A stretch of 64,000 bases of DNA, taken from Candidatus Mycobacterium methanotrophicum (GTDB lineage Bacteria > Actinomycetota > Actinomycetes > Mycobacteriales > Mycobacteriaceae). Every line of letters begins with the position of its first letter. Position 1 is the stretch's first letter. The translations under genes were made by a program, and so were the position numbers. The notes beneath the pieces were generated by a model. That model worked only from the letters and a program-made list of their open reading frames with translations. It did no database searches and had not been told where the DNA came from. Below, one piece after another: positions 51,054-62,017 of this stretch. Location: the NCBI RefSeq assembly GCF_023515995.1, contig NZ_CP097320.1, forward strand, positions 620,001 through 684,000, read 5' to 3'.

Positions 51054-52499
51054 TTGACCGCAGCCGCGCTGCACAGCGATGTGCTGATCATTGGCGCCGG
51101 AAGCGCAGGATCTGTTGTTGCAAACCGGCTTTCTGCTGATCCAAGGTGTGCGGTAACGGTATTGGAGGCCGGGCTAGGCCTGGCCGATCCAGCGCTGCGG
51201 GCCGAGACGACGAACGGGTTGCGGCTGCCGATCGGCGCCGCCAGCCCGCTCGTCCAGCGCTACCAGACGCAACTGACCGAGCAGCCGCCTCGCCAGATCA
51301 CGATCATCCGCGGCGCGACGATCGGCGGTTCCGGCGCGGTCAACGGCGGGTATTTCTGCCGCGGTTTGCCACGAGACTTCGACGGCTACCAAGTGTCCGG
51401 CTGGATGTGGTCAGACGTCATCGATCACTTCCGCGCTATCGAGACCGACCTTGATTTCACCGGACCGGACCACGGCGACACGGGACCCATTGCGATTCGC
51501 CGAACACGTGAAATCAGCGGTAGCACTGCGTCTTTCGTAACAGCTGCGCAGCAGGCAGGGTTCGCCTGGATACCGGACCTCAATGACATCGCAAGTGCCA
51601 CCGCGCCACCGGCAGGCGTCGGTGCCGTGCCGCTCAACATCGTCGACGGGGTGCGTGCGGGTCCGGGTGCGGCATATCTGTTGCCCGCCTTAACTCGAGC
51701 CAACCTCTCGCTGCTGGCCCAGACCCGAGCAGTGCGGCTGCGTTTTTCGGGCAGCCGCGTCGTCGGCGTCGACGCTGTCGGGCCGGGAGGCCCGATCACC
51801 GCTACCGCCGATCGAACTGTGCTATCCGCCGGAGCGATCGAATCAGCGCATCTGCTGATGCTTTCCGGCATAGGTGACGAGTCTGTGCTGCGCGCCGCCG
51901 GGGTCGACGTGGTGGCCGGCTTGCCGGTCGGAATGGCCTGCAGCGACCATCCCGAATGGGTGTTGCCGACCAACTGGGAAGTCGCCCCCGGCCGACCGGT
52001 GCTCGAAGTGGTGCTCCGCACTTCTGACGACATTGAGATACGGCCGTACACCGGAGGTTTCGTGGCGATGGTCGGCGACGGCACGGTGGGCCATCCGGAC
52101 TGGCCGCACATCGGTGTGGCGCTCATGTCGCCGCGGGCGCGGGGTCGCATCACGCTCGTTTCCGCCGACCCTTGGGTGCCGCCGCGAATCGAGCACCGCT
52201 ACGACAGCGAGCCCGCCGACGTCGCCGCGTTGCAGCGAGGCTGCGAGTTGGCGCGCGAATTGGCCAGCTCGACAACCCAAGTCGGCGAGCCCACATGGTC
52301 GACGTCTCAGCATCTGTGCGGCAGCGCACCGATGGGCCCCGCAGGAGATCCGGCGGCCGTGGTGGATCACCAATGCCGGGTCCACGGTATCGACGGGTTA
52401 TGGGTGATCGACGGATCGGTCTTGCCGCGGATCACCAGCCGCGGCCCGCACGCCAGCATCGTCATGCTCGGCCACCGGGCGGCCGAGTTCGTCGGCTGA
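51054..52499 (+). CDS. mftG: MftG GMC-family flavin oxidoreductase
   Basis: A 481-residue glucose-methanol-choline oxidoreductase matching Rv0697, thought to pass electrons from reduced mycofactocin to the respiratory chain. The FAD motif is VLIIGAGSAGSVVANRLSAD, the GMC signature is RGATIGGSGAVNGGYFCRG, and the C-terminal active-site region is HLCGSAPMG to WVIDGSVLPRITSRGPHASI. The start is TTG 51054, three bases after mftF, so it is in the same operon. It is intact although the cofactor-making genes are lost. Confidence 0.93.
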   Translation: MTAAALHSDVLIIGAGSAGSVVANRLSADPRCAVTVLEAGLGLADPALRAETTNGLRLPIGAASPLVQRYQTQLTEQPPRQITIIRGATIGGSGAVNGGYFCRGLPRDFDGYQVSGWMWSDVIDHFRAIETDLDFTGPDHGDTGPIAIRRTREISGSTASFVTAAQQAGFAWIPDLNDIASATAPPAGVGAVPLNIVDGVRAGPGAAYLLPALTRANLSLLAQTRAVRLRFSGSRVVGVDAVGPGGPITATADRTVLSAGAIESAHLLMLSGIGDESVLRAAGVDVVAGLPVGMACSDHPEWVLPTNWEVAPGRPVLEVVLRTSDDIEIRPYTGGFVAMVGDGTVGHPDWPHIGVALMSPRARGRITLVSADPWVPPRIEHRYDSEPADVAALQRGCELARELASSTTQVGEPTWSTSQHLCGSAPMGPAGDPAAVVDHQCRVHGIDGLWVIDGSVLPRITSRGPHASIVMLGHRAAEFVG

Positions 52500-52519
52500 C
52501 GTCGGGGCCCGGAGTCGGC

Positions 52520-53455
52520 CGGCGCCGTCGGCGCGGCGAAGCGAGGTAAGCCGTCGGATCGGGCGCAGCTGGCGGCCGTCGCGGCCCGGCGCCCAGCCAC
52601 CGATCAGCAACGCTGCTATCGCGATGATCAGGCCCATTGCCAGCGTCGACGATTCCATCGCCTGCAGGAAGGCGGTCTGGCTGGGTCCGATGAGTTGGCG
52701 AGCCTGCGGGCCAAGCGATTTGGCGATCTCCAGGGCCTGCGCCAGTGAATGTGACGCCCGGGCACGGACCGGACCGGGGAAGGCCGCCAGATGCGGTGTG
52801 AGGACTTGGGCGTGTCGCGCCGCCAGGATGGACTCGGCCAGGGCGACGCCGAGGGCGGCACCGACCTCACGGGTGGTGTCGTTGACCGCCGGGGCAACCC
52901 CCTGCTTCTCGTCGGGCACTGCCGTCATGATCGCTGTCGTGCTTGGCGCCGTGCAGAAACCATGATCGTGGCGGATCCGGTGGTGAAGTCCGGTCTGCGG
53001 AACAACCGAACATCGACGAGGGGATGGCGCCGTCGCAGCTCGACGAATCCGAACGCCACCGTCAGTACTATCCCGACGCTCATCGACCCGTAAACCAGCG
53101 GGTGACTCCAGCCGCGTGTGGGCGCCTCGAGCAACCCGGACACGAAAACCGCGACAGCGCCGGCGATTAACCCAGCACCGGCCCAATCCAGTGGGGTGGC
53201 TTTCTCATCGCGTGAGGACGACACGGTGCACGCCAATACGAAGATCATGCCGACCGCCTTCGTCTGTTCTTCGTCGCGATGCGTGGCCGTCAACAGCGAC
53301 AGGGTGGCGGGCATGATGAACGCCGCCCCGGCGCCGGCCACACCGCGGGCCACGATGAGCTGCAGCGGACTGGTGTACACCGTCGACGCGAACGACGCGA
53401 TCGCAAACGTGGCCAGGCCGACCTCCTCGCCACAGTTCGCGCAGACGTCGGACAG
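52520..53455 (-). pseudogene. EmrB/QacA-type drug:proton antiporter, decayed
   Basis: On the minus strand several frames encode parts of a 14-helix DHA2-family transporter: FASTVYTSPLQLIVARGVAG and GAAFIMPATLSLLTATHRDE (52925-53380 frame), WAGAGLIAGAVAVFVSGLLE, and in another frame MTAVPDEKQGVAPAVNDTTR then EVGAALGVALAESILAARHA to LIIAIAALLIGGWAPGRDGR. The N-terminal helices, a stretch after AVGMIFVLA and much of the middle are missing. At least three frame changes occur. No intact transporter can be made. Confidence 0.75.
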
Positions 53456-53547
53456 TTGCTGGTCAACGCTGCGTGCAGCCGTGGCTGGTCGGCCTAGGAT
53501 GTGGGATCGGCGAATATCTTCGCAGCTTCGTCAATAATTGGGGTTTG

Positions 53548-55194
53548 GTGTCGATCCGTTTATCTCGTCCGCGACGAGCCTGGGCAGCCTGCCTGGTGAC
53601 AGCCGTTGCGGTGGCAGCCTGCGGCGGGGGCGGCATCCGATCGATGAAGTCCGAGCCGGCTTATGCCGGCCCGCTGGATGCCGGCGTCGTGCGTACCCCG
53701 ATGGGCGTGATGCGCGGCATGGTCGCAGCGGATTACCGCCTGTTTCAAGCCATCCCGTATGCAGCGCCGCCAGTAGGGCCGCTGCGGTGGCAGCCGCCGC
53801 GGCCGGCGGCGAAGTGGTCGGGAATGTTGGACGCCACTAAGCCGGGGCCCCAGTGCATGCAGGACACCGGGTCTGATCAGCACGCGGGCAAGGCGACCGG
53901 CGAGAACTGCCTCACCCTCAACGTGTGGACGCCGGCGCCCGCACGCGGGACCGGCAAGCGCCCGGTCATGGTGTGGATCCATGGCGGCGGCTTTGTCAAC
54001 GGCAGCGGCGACATCTATAACTCGCGCGGGCTGGCGGCCAAGGGGCACATCGTCGTCGTCACGATCAACTATCGGCTAGGTGCGCTGGGGTTTTTGGCCC
54101 ACCCGTCGCTCGGGCCGGGGGGCAACATCGGAAACTACGGGCTGGCCGACCAGCAAGCCGCGCTGCGCTGGGTGCGCGACCATATTGCCGATTTCGGCGG
54201 CGATCCGCGCAAAGTGACGGTCGCGGGCGAATCCGCGGGCGGCATGTCGGTGTGCGATCACCTGGTGGCACCCGGATCGGCGGGGCTGTTCCGGGCGGCG
54301 ATCATCCAAAGCGCGCCGTGTCAGGCGCAAGCAGACGTAGCGACGGGAGCGCGCGAGAGCGTGGATTACGCGGCGTCGGTGGGATGCCGTAATCCCGTCA
54401 GCACCGCGGCATGTCTGCGCGCGCTACCGGCGACCGCGCTCGACCGTCCGCCGTGGTATGTCTCCCTCGGGGACTCCGACGCGCTCTCCGGCCCCCTCAC
54501 CGGTACAGCGTTGTTGCCCGATGCGCCGGTACCGGCATCCGCCGCCGGTCGGGCCGCTCGGGTCCCGGTGCTGATCGGCGTCAACCACGACGAGTTCACC
54601 ATGTTCGCGGCGCTGCGGTACTTGAAGTTGGGCCGGGGCATCACGGCGGGCGAATACCCGCGCTTGCTCGCGGACATCTTCGGCGCCGACGGCGCCGCGG
54701 TGCTGGCGCATTACTCGCTAGATCACTACGGGGGGGACGCGTCGCTCGCCTACTCGGCGGCGCTGACCGACGGTCTGTTCTCTTGCGTCGCCGACCGATT
54801 GGCCGATTCGCTGAGCCAACGGGGCGCAACCGCACCGGTGTATGCCTATGAGTTCGACGACCCGCACGCGCCGGCGCCAAATCCGTTTCATCTCGTCCAT
54901 TTTCCGGTCGGTGCCAGCCACTCATTGGAGCTGCGTTACCTGTTCAAAGTCGGCGGCGCACCGCTGCTGAATCCCGCACAGCGGATGCTGTCCGACCAGA
55001 TGGTCAGTTACTGGAGTCATTTCGTCACCAACGGCACGCCCACGGCCACCGGCCAACCCGCCTGGCCGGCTAAAACCGGCGACGCCGGCGAAAATGTCTG
55101 GATGTCGTTGCGTCCCGGCAGCACCCGCGTCATCACCAACTTCGAAGAGGCACATCAGTGCCCGTTCTGGGCATCACTGAAGGGCAGGTCGTGA
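53548..55194 (+). CDS. Secreted lipoprotein carboxylesterase (type B)
   Basis: A 548-residue alpha/beta hydrolase of the carboxylesterase type B family. The N-terminus has a signal segment (RAWAACLVTAVAVAACGGG) with a lipobox-like VAAC. The nucleophile elbow is VTVAGESAGGMSVCDHL, the oxyanion hole is VWIHGGGFVNGSGDI, and the catalytic His is in HFPVGASHSLELRYLF. The acid is probably the Glu in VNHDEFTMF. GTG 53548 is chosen because the signal peptide begins there. It probably hydrolyses lipid or xenobiotic esters at the cell surface. Confidence 0.87.
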   Translation: MSIRLSRPRRAWAACLVTAVAVAACGGGGIRSMKSEPAYAGPLDAGVVRTPMGVMRGMVAADYRLFQAIPYAAPPVGPLRWQPPRPAAKWSGMLDATKPGPQCMQDTGSDQHAGKATGENCLTLNVWTPAPARGTGKRPVMVWIHGGGFVNGSGDIYNSRGLAAKGHIVVVTINYRLGALGFLAHPSLGPGGNIGNYGLADQQAALRWVRDHIADFGGDPRKVTVAGESAGGMSVCDHLVAPGSAGLFRAAIIQSAPCQAQADVATGARESVDYAASVGCRNPVSTAACLRALPATALDRPPWYVSLGDSDALSGPLTGTALLPDAPVPASAAGRAARVPVLIGVNHDEFTMFAALRYLKLGRGITAGEYPRLLADIFGADGAAVLAHYSLDHYGGDASLAYSAALTDGLFSCVADRLADSLSQRGATAPVYAYEFDDPHAPAPNPFHLVHFPVGASHSLELRYLFKVGGAPLLNPAQRMLSDQMVSYWSHFVTNGTPTATGQPAWPAKTGDAGENVWMSLRPGSTRVITNFEEAHQCPFWASLKGRS

Positions 55195-55484
55195 CCACGC
55201 CAGAGGCAAGCACGTCCCGCTCGTAAGTTCGTCGGGCCTGTTCGCTGCGGTGCCGAGACTGCGGTGGCGGCGACGCCGAGGCGAAAAAGCTAGCGCTGAA
55301 CGCAGGCTCGACGCCACCAGCGCAGACTCGGCGCCAGCGGCCTCTGGTAACAAGCCCCTACGAACTTGACCAGCACCGCGGCTCATGCGATCAGAGCGGC
55401 TGCGATCATTTTCCATCGCTTCCAGATTGCTTCCAGATGGTCTCCAGCTGCCGACGAGCAAACCCCAACCCAGCCGAAGTGTTC

Positions 55485-55797
55485 GGCGTGCCCAGGTGGT
55501 GATGTCGGCGCGCACGACCTCGGTGCCGTGCCGGTCGGTCGCCGTGACCGGCACGACGAGCTCGACGCCGTCGGTGATCTGTGTGAAGTCCGGCGGGTCC
55601 AGCTGCGCCCGCGCCCGCAACGACGTGGCGGCCTTTTCCAGATATTCGACAGTCACGGCCTTCGGGATCCAGCGGTGACTGCGCGGCACGGTGGCCTCCA
55701 TCAGCATTCCCATCGCCGCCGCGGAAAAGGGCCGGGTACCACCGGGACGGCCGGAGAGCCGCCGCCATGCCGCATATGTGCTGGTCGGGCTGGTCAT
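55485..55797 (-). pseudogene. DUF4442 hot-dog-fold protein with internal deletion
   Basis: The minus-strand frame starts TSPTSTYAAWRRLSGRPGGT and FSAAAM and then joins directly to MGMLMEATVPRSHRWIPKAV, TVEYLEKAATSLRARAQLDP and VRADITTWA. In DUF4442 thioesterase-like proteins about 50 residues, including the active-site region, lie between these blocks, so an in-frame deletion is inferred. The C-terminus also runs on in a foreign frame. The 290 bases from the esterase stop to this gene hold no other gene. Confidence 0.6.
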
Positions 55798-56212
55798 GCC
55801 GACATATCTTACTCTGGAGTAAGGAGTTGTGGTCCCGGGCGGGCCTGAGCCGCCCTGGCGCTGCTGGCAGCGACGCTGCTGATCAGTCGGACCGGTCCTC
55901 GGGATGGGGAATTTGGCTGATACCGGGATCTAGGGCATACTGTTCGGGTTGCCTTGCACCGGGTTTGCGCCTGGTCGGGCATACGACCGGCACCCAAACG
56001 GGCGCGTCCGGTCCCATCCTTGGAACGCGACGAATTTCGATCGCGGACCAGGCTGCGTGCGGGCGACACACCCGACCGCGGGGCCGGTGGACCAAGACAG
56101 GTAAACAGCGGCGCAACATGCGGGCGCGCAGCCGGATCGGCCAGACCGATCGGGCGATTGGCGCCCAACGGAACACCGGGTCACCGACACCGGAGAGTGA
56201 GGTGGGAGAAGC
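55798..56212. other. Leader region of the S10 operon
   Basis: 415 bases without a gene before rpsJ. It contains the sigma-A-like promoter listed separately, so the mRNA would have an untranslated leader of roughly 265 bases. A ribosomal-protein feedback site may lie in it but no L4-type structure was resolved by eye. Confidence 0.5.
55913..55941 (+). promoter_or_regulatory. Candidate S10 operon promoter
   Basis: TTGGCT at 55913-55918 and CATACT at 55936-55941 are separated by exactly 17 bases, a good mycobacterial sigma-A promoter pattern, upstream of rpsJ and without any other candidate operon start nearby. Confidence 0.6.
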
Positions 56213-56518
56213 GTGGCGGGACAGAAGATCCGCATCAGGCTCAAGGCCTACGACCATGAGGCCATTGATGCCTCGGCTCGCAAAATCGTCGAGACGGTTG
56301 TCCGGACCGGCGCCAGCGTGGTTGGTCCGGTGCCGTTGCCCACTGAGAAGAACGTGTATTGCGTGATTCGCTCTCCGCATAAGTACAAGGACTCGCGAGA
56401 GCACTTCGAAATGCGCACCCACAAGCGGCTGATCGACATCCTCGACCCGACACCGAAGACCGTTGACGCGCTGATGCGCATCGATCTGCCTGCCAGCGTC
56501 GACGTCAACATCCAGTAG
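56213..56518 (+). CDS. rpsJ: 30S ribosomal protein S10
   Basis: A 101-residue S10 ([20 protein letters not shown] to [14 protein letters not shown]), also the NusE partner in antitermination complexes. The start is GTG 56213 after GGTGGGAGAAGC. It opens the S10 operon, which continues without breaks to rpsQ. Confidence 0.98.
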   Translation: MAGQKIRIRLKAYDHEAIDASARKIVETVVRTGASVVGPVPLPTEKNVYCVIRSPHKYKDSREHFEMRTHKRLIDILDPTPKTVDALMRIDLPASVDVNIQ

Positions 56519-56532
56519 GAGATCTGCGAGCA

Positions 56533-57186
56533 ATGGCGAGAAGGGGCATTCTGGGCACCAAGCTGGGGATGACGCAGGTGTTCGACGAGAACAACCATGT
56601 CGTGCCGGTGACGGTGGTCAAAGCGGGGCCGAACGTGGTCACCCGAATCCGTACGCCTGAGGTTGACGGCTATAGCGCGGTGCAGCTGGCCTACGGGGAG
56701 ATCAGTCCTCGCAAGGTCAACAAGCCGCTGGGCGGTCAGTACGCTGCCGCCGGTGTAAACCCGCGTCGACACCTGGCTGAATTCCGTCTGGACGATGCCG
56801 AGGCGGTAGCCGATTACCAGGTGGGCCAGGAACTGACGGCCGAGATCTTCTCTGCCGGAAGCTATGTCGATGTGACCGGCACCTCGAAGGGCAAAGGTTT
56901 CGCCGGAACTATGAAGCGGCACGGTTTCCGGGGGCAGGGCGCCAGCCACGGCGCGCAGGCGGTCCACCGCCGTCCCGGTTCCATCGGCGGTTGCGCCACT
57001 CCGGCGCGGGTGTTCAAGGGCACTCGGATGGCCGGCCGGATGGGTAATGACCGGGTGACTACGCAAAACCTCTTGGTGCACAAGGTCGATGCCGAGAACG
57101 GCGTGCTGCTGATCAAGGGTGCTGTGCCCGGTCGTACGGGCGGACTGGTCATGGTCCGTAGCGCGATCAAACGAGGTGAGAAGTGA
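56533..57186 (+). CDS. rplC: 50S ribosomal protein L3
   Basis: A 217-residue L3 near the peptidyl-transferase centre, reading [20 protein letters not shown] to a C-terminal [20 protein letters not shown]. The central loop [20 protein letters not shown] that reaches towards the A-site is intact. ATG 56533 follows AGGAGATC. The stop overlaps the rplD start. Confidence 0.97.
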   Translation: MARRGILGTKLGMTQVFDENNHVVPVTVVKAGPNVVTRIRTPEVDGYSAVQLAYGEISPRKVNKPLGGQYAAAGVNPRRHLAEFRLDDAEAVADYQVGQELTAEIFSAGSYVDVTGTSKGKGFAGTMKRHGFRGQGASHGAQAVHRRPGSIGGCATPARVFKGTRMAGRMGNDRVTTQNLLVHKVDAENGVLLIKGAVPGRTGGLVMVRSAIKRGEK

Positions 57187-57872
57187 TGACTGCCGAAAAG
57201 GCCACGAAAGCGTGCACGATTGACGTCAAGACTCCGGACGGCAAGACCGAAGGCTCGGTTGAGCTGCCCGCTGAGCTGTTCGACGCACCCGCGAATATCG
57301 CGTTGCTGCACCAGGTGGTGACCGCGCAGCGGGCCACCGCCCGCCAGGGCACGCACTCGACCAAGACCCGCGGCGAGGTTCGCGGCGGTGGCCGAAAGCC
57401 GTACCGGCAGAAGGGCACTGGTCATGCTCGTCAGGGCTCGACTCGCGCTCCCCAGTTCACCGGCGGCGGCGTCGTGCACGGTCCTCAGCCCCGTGACTAC
57501 AGCCAACGGACACCGAAGAAGATGATCCTCGCTGCGCTACGCGGCGCGTTGTCGGACCGGGCCCGCAATGGTCGCATCCATGCGGTCACCGAACTGGTGT
57601 CCGGCCAGACGCCGTCGACCAAGAGCGCCAAGGTTTTTCTGGGCACGTTGTCCGACCGCAAGCAGGTGCTGGTGGTCATCGGACGCAGCGACGAGACCGG
57701 AGCCAAGAGCGTGCGAAACCTGCCTGGTGTGCACATCCTGACGCCGGACCAGCTCAACACCTATGACGTGCTGCGCGCCGACGACGTGGTGTTTTCCGTC
57801 GAGGCGCTGAACGCCTACATCAGTGCCTGGCGCGAAGTCGCGCGAAAAGATGATGAGGGGGTTTGCACCTGA
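57186..57872 (+). CDS. rplD: 50S ribosomal protein L4
   Basis: A 228-residue L4, an exit-tunnel protein and in some bacteria the operon's autoregulator. The tunnel loop [20 protein letters not shown] and [20 protein letters not shown] is unchanged at usual macrolide sites as far as can be judged. ATG 57186 shares a base with the rplC stop; GTG 57183 is an alternative one codon earlier. Confidence 0.97.
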   Translation: MTAEKATKACTIDVKTPDGKTEGSVELPAELFDAPANIALLHQVVTAQRATARQGTHSTKTRGEVRGGGRKPYRQKGTGHARQGSTRAPQFTGGGVVHGPQPRDYSQRTPKKMILAALRGALSDRARNGRIHAVTELVSGQTPSTKSAKVFLGTLSDRKQVLVVIGRSDETGAKSVRNLPGVHILTPDQLNTYDVLRADDVVFSVEALNAYISAWREVARKDDEGVCT

Positions 57873-58174
57873 TGGCAACCATTACGGACCCCCGCGACAT
57901 CATCCTGGCCCCGGTCATCTCCGAGAAGTCCTACGGGCTGATCGACGACAACGTATACACGTTCCTTGTCCACTCAGACTCGAACAAGACTCAGATCAAG
58001 ATCGCGATCGAGAAGATCTTCTCGGTCAAGGTGGCGGCGGTGAACACCGCCAACCGCCAGGGCAAGCGCAAGCGCACCAGGACGGGGTACGGCAAGCGGA
58101 AGAGCACCAAGCGCGCCATCGTCACACTGGCGCCCGGCAGCAAGCCGATCGACCTGTTCGGCGCGACCGCGTAG
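57872..58174 (+). CDS. rplW: 50S ribosomal protein L23
   Basis: A 100-residue L23, the docking protein at the exit of the peptide tunnel for trigger factor and the signal recognition particle. It reads [20 protein letters not shown] to [23 protein letters not shown] 57872 overlaps the rplD stop (TGATG). Confidence 0.97.
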   Translation: MATITDPRDIILAPVISEKSYGLIDDNVYTFLVHSDSNKTQIKIAIEKIFSVKVAAVNTANRQGKRKRTRTGYGKRKSTKRAIVTLAPGSKPIDLFGATA

Positions 58175-58209
58175 CCAGGAAAAGGCGAGGATAGAGAGAC
58201 TTAACAGAC

Positions 58210-59052
58210 ATGGGAATTCGCAAGTACAAGCCGACGACTCCGGGCCGCCGCGGTGCCAGCGTCTCCGATTTCGCCGAGATCACTCGATCCACCCCAGAGA
58301 AGTCGTTGGTCCGCCCATTGCACGGTCGCGGCGGTCGCAATGCGCACGGCCGCATCACCACCCGGCACAAGGGCGGCGGACATAAGCGGGCTTACCGGGT
58401 GGTTGACTTTCGTCGCAACGACAAGGACGGCGTCAACGCGAAGGTCGCGCACATCGAGTACGACCCCAACCGCACCGCGAACATCGCGCTGCTGCACTAC
58501 CTGGACGGCGAAAAGCGCTACATCATTGCCCCGCAAGGACTTTCGCAGGGCGACGTAGTCGAGTCCGGTGCCAACGCTGATATCAAGCCCGGCAACAGCC
58601 TGCCACTGCGCAATATTCCGGCCGGTACCTTGATCCACGCCGTGGAGCTTCGGCCGGGCGGCGGTGCCAAGCTCGCTCGCTCGGCTGGGTCGAGCATTCA
58701 ATTGCTCGGCAAGGAAGGGACTTACGCTTCCCTACGGATGCCCAGCGGTGAGATCCGTCGTGTCGACGTGCGCTGTCGCGCCACCGTCGGCGAGGTGGGT
58801 AACGCCGAGCAGGCCAACATCAACTGGGGCAAGGCCGGGCGGATGCGCTGGAAGGGCAAGCGGCCGTCGGTGCGTGGTGTGGTGATGAACCCGGTGGACC
58901 ATCCGCACGGCGGTGGTGAGGGCAAGACCTCCGGTGGTCGTCACCCGGTCAGCCCGTGGGGTAAGCCCGAGGGGCGTACCCGCAAGAGCCACAAGCCCAG
59001 CGACAAGCTCATCGTCCGACGCCGGCGCACCGGCAAGAAGCACGGGCGCTAG
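58210..59052 (+). CDS. rplB: 50S ribosomal protein L2
   Basis: A 280-residue L2, needed for subunit joining and peptidyl transfer. The C-terminal [20 protein letters not shown] segment with its essential His is present. It starts at ATG 58210 after GAGGATAGAGAG, 35 bases past rplW. Confidence 0.98.
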   Translation: MGIRKYKPTTPGRRGASVSDFAEITRSTPEKSLVRPLHGRGGRNAHGRITTRHKGGGHKRAYRVVDFRRNDKDGVNAKVAHIEYDPNRTANIALLHYLDGEKRYIIAPQGLSQGDVVESGANADIKPGNSLPLRNIPAGTLIHAVELRPGGGAKLARSAGSSIQLLGKEGTYASLRMPSGEIRRVDVRCRATVGEVGNAEQANINWGKAGRMRWKGKRPSVRGVVMNPVDHPHGGGEGKTSGGRHPVSPWGKPEGRTRKSHKPSDKLIVRRRRTGKKHGR

Positions 59053-59081
59053 GAAATTCGGAAATAGCCAGGAGCCAGTAA

Positions 59082-59359
59082 ATGCCACGCAGCCTTAAGA
59101 AGGGTCCGTTCGTCGACGACCATCTGTTGAAGAAGGTCGACGTTCAGAACGAGAAGAACACCAAGCAGGTCATCAAGACCTGGTCGCGCCGGTCGACCAT
59201 CATTCCCGACTTCATCGGACACACGTTCGCGGTCCACGACGGCCGCAAGCACGTGCCGGTGTTCATTACCGAGTCGATGGTGGGCCACAAGCTGGGCGAG
59301 TTCGCGGCGACACGCACCTTCAAGGGACACATCAAGGACGACCGGAAGGCCAAGCGGCG

Positions 59360-59363
<4 letters not shown>
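59082..59363 (+). CDS. rpsS: 30S ribosomal protein S19
   Basis: A 93-residue S19 ([20 protein letters not shown] to [16 protein letters not shown]) in the 30S head. Full family length. ATG 59082 follows AGGAGCC. Its stop overlaps the rplV start by ATGA. Confidence 0.98.
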
Positions 59364-60747
<1,384 letters not shown>

Positions 60748-60750
60748 ACC

Positions 60751-61167
60751 ATGTTGATTCCCCGCAAGGTCAAGCACCGTAAACAGCACCATCCGCGGCA
60801 GCGCGGGATCGCCAGCGGCGGCACGCAGGTGAGTTTCGGCGACTACGGGATCCAGGCGCTGGAGCATGCGTACGTCACCAACCGCCAGATCGAGGCCGCG
60901 CGTATCGCCATCAACCGGCACATCAAACGTGGCGGCAAGGTGTGGATCAACATCTTCCCGGACCGCCCGCTGACCAAAAAGCCGGCAGAGACCCGGATGG
61001 GTTCCGGTAAGGGCTCTCCGGAGTGGTGGATCGCCAACGTCAAGCCGGGCCGCGTGCTCTTCGAGCTGAGTTACCCGAACGAATCGGTCGCGCGGGCCGC
61101 ACTGACTCGAGCAATCCACAAGCTGCCGATCAAGGCGCGCATCATCACCCGAGAGGAGCAGTTCTGA
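60751..61167 (+). CDS. rplP: 50S ribosomal protein L16
   Basis: A 138-residue L16 that helps position tRNA in the A and P sites. It reads [20 protein letters not shown], with [20 protein letters not shown] and [19 protein letters not shown] 60751 lies three bases after the rpsC stop. Its stop overlaps the rpmC start (TGATG). Confidence 0.98.
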   Translation: MLIPRKVKHRKQHHPRQRGIASGGTQVSFGDYGIQALEHAYVTNRQIEAARIAINRHIKRGGKVWINIFPDRPLTKKPAETRMGSGKGSPEWWIANVKPGRVLFELSYPNESVARAALTRAIHKLPIKARIITREEQF

Positions 61168-61409
61168 TGGCAGTGGGAGTTTCCCCTGGCGAACTGCGCG
61201 AGCTTACTGACGACGAGCTGGTCGAGCGGCTACGCGAATCCAAGGAAGAGCTGTTCAACCTGCGTTTCCAGATGGCGACCGGCCAGCTCAACAACAATCG
61301 TCGACTCCGCGTCGTGCGCCAGCAGATTGCGCGCATCTACACCGTGCTACGGGAGCGTGAACTCGGCCTGGCGTCGGGCCCCGATGGCGCAGCGAGTGAG
61401 GAATCGTAA
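61167..61409 (+). CDS. rpmC: 50S ribosomal protein L29
   Basis: An 80-residue L29 ([40 protein letters not shown]), a two-helix protein at the tunnel exit. ATG 61167 overlaps the rplP stop by one base, and its own stop overlaps rpsQ (TAATG). Confidence 0.97.
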   Translation: MAVGVSPGELRELTDDELVERLRESKEELFNLRFQMATGQLNNNRRLRVVRQQIARIYTVLRERELGLASGPDGAASEES

Positions 61410-61846
61410 TGGCAGAGGCGAACACCCCGCAGGAGTCTGCGGCGAAGAAGGCATCAGCGGAAGCCGCCCCGGAGAAGGCTGCCGCAATGCAAGGCACCGA
61501 GGGCGGTACGCCCGGCGACGATGCGGGCCGTCAGCGGCCCGCTGAGAGGCCGGGCCATGCTCGAGGCCCCAAGCACACACCGCGCACCCCGAAGCCGCGC
61601 GGTCAGCGTAAGACCCGCATCGGTTACGTGGTGAGCGACAAGATGCACAAGACCATCGTCGTCGAGCTGGAAGACCGGGTACGTCACCCGCTGTACGGCA
61701 AGATCATCCGGACCACCAAGAAGGTCAAGGCACACGACGAGAATGGCATAGCCGGCATCGGCGACCGCGTCTCGCTGATGGAGACGCGTCCACTGTCGGC
61801 GACGAAGCGCTGGCGGCTCGTCGACATCCTCGAGAAAGCCAAGTAA
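61409..61846 (+). CDS. rpsQ: 30S ribosomal protein S17
   Basis: A 145-residue S17. The conserved OB-fold core starts near residue 65 ([20 protein letters not shown], then [20 protein letters not shown]). It is preceded by a low-complexity acidic and alanine-rich extension of about 60 residues, a mycobacterial feature. ATG 61409 overlaps the rpmC stop. It ends the S10 operon in this window. Confidence 0.97.
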   Translation: MAEANTPQESAAKKASAEAAPEKAAAMQGTEGGTPGDDAGRQRPAERPGHARGPKHTPRTPKPRGQRKTRIGYVVSDKMHKTIVVELEDRVRHPLYGKIIRTTKKVKAHDENGIAGIGDRVSLMETRPLSATKRWRLVDILEKAK

Positions 61847-61887
61847 CCTCCAGCGGTGTTTGCCGGGCCTAACCGGCCACCAGTCAC

Positions 61888-61923
61888 AAAAGCCCCCAAA
61901 ACCTGGGTGTTCCGGGGATTTTT
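61888..61923 (+). terminator. Candidate terminator after rpsQ
   Basis: AAAAGCCCC at 61888-61896 pairs with GGGGATTTT at 61914-61922 with one mismatch and runs into a short T-tract, 42 bases after the rpsQ stop. A second hairpin, CCCCC-GCAA-GGGGG, follows at 61929-61942. Together they could separate the S10 operon from atsA. Confidence 0.55.
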
Positions 61924-62017
61924 GCGTTCCCCCGCAAGGGGGTGGTACCTCCAGGGCGGCGGGGTATAGTCGCATCCGCACGTCTCGGAGGTGCACTACG
62001 AGAGTGAGGCCCCAGCG

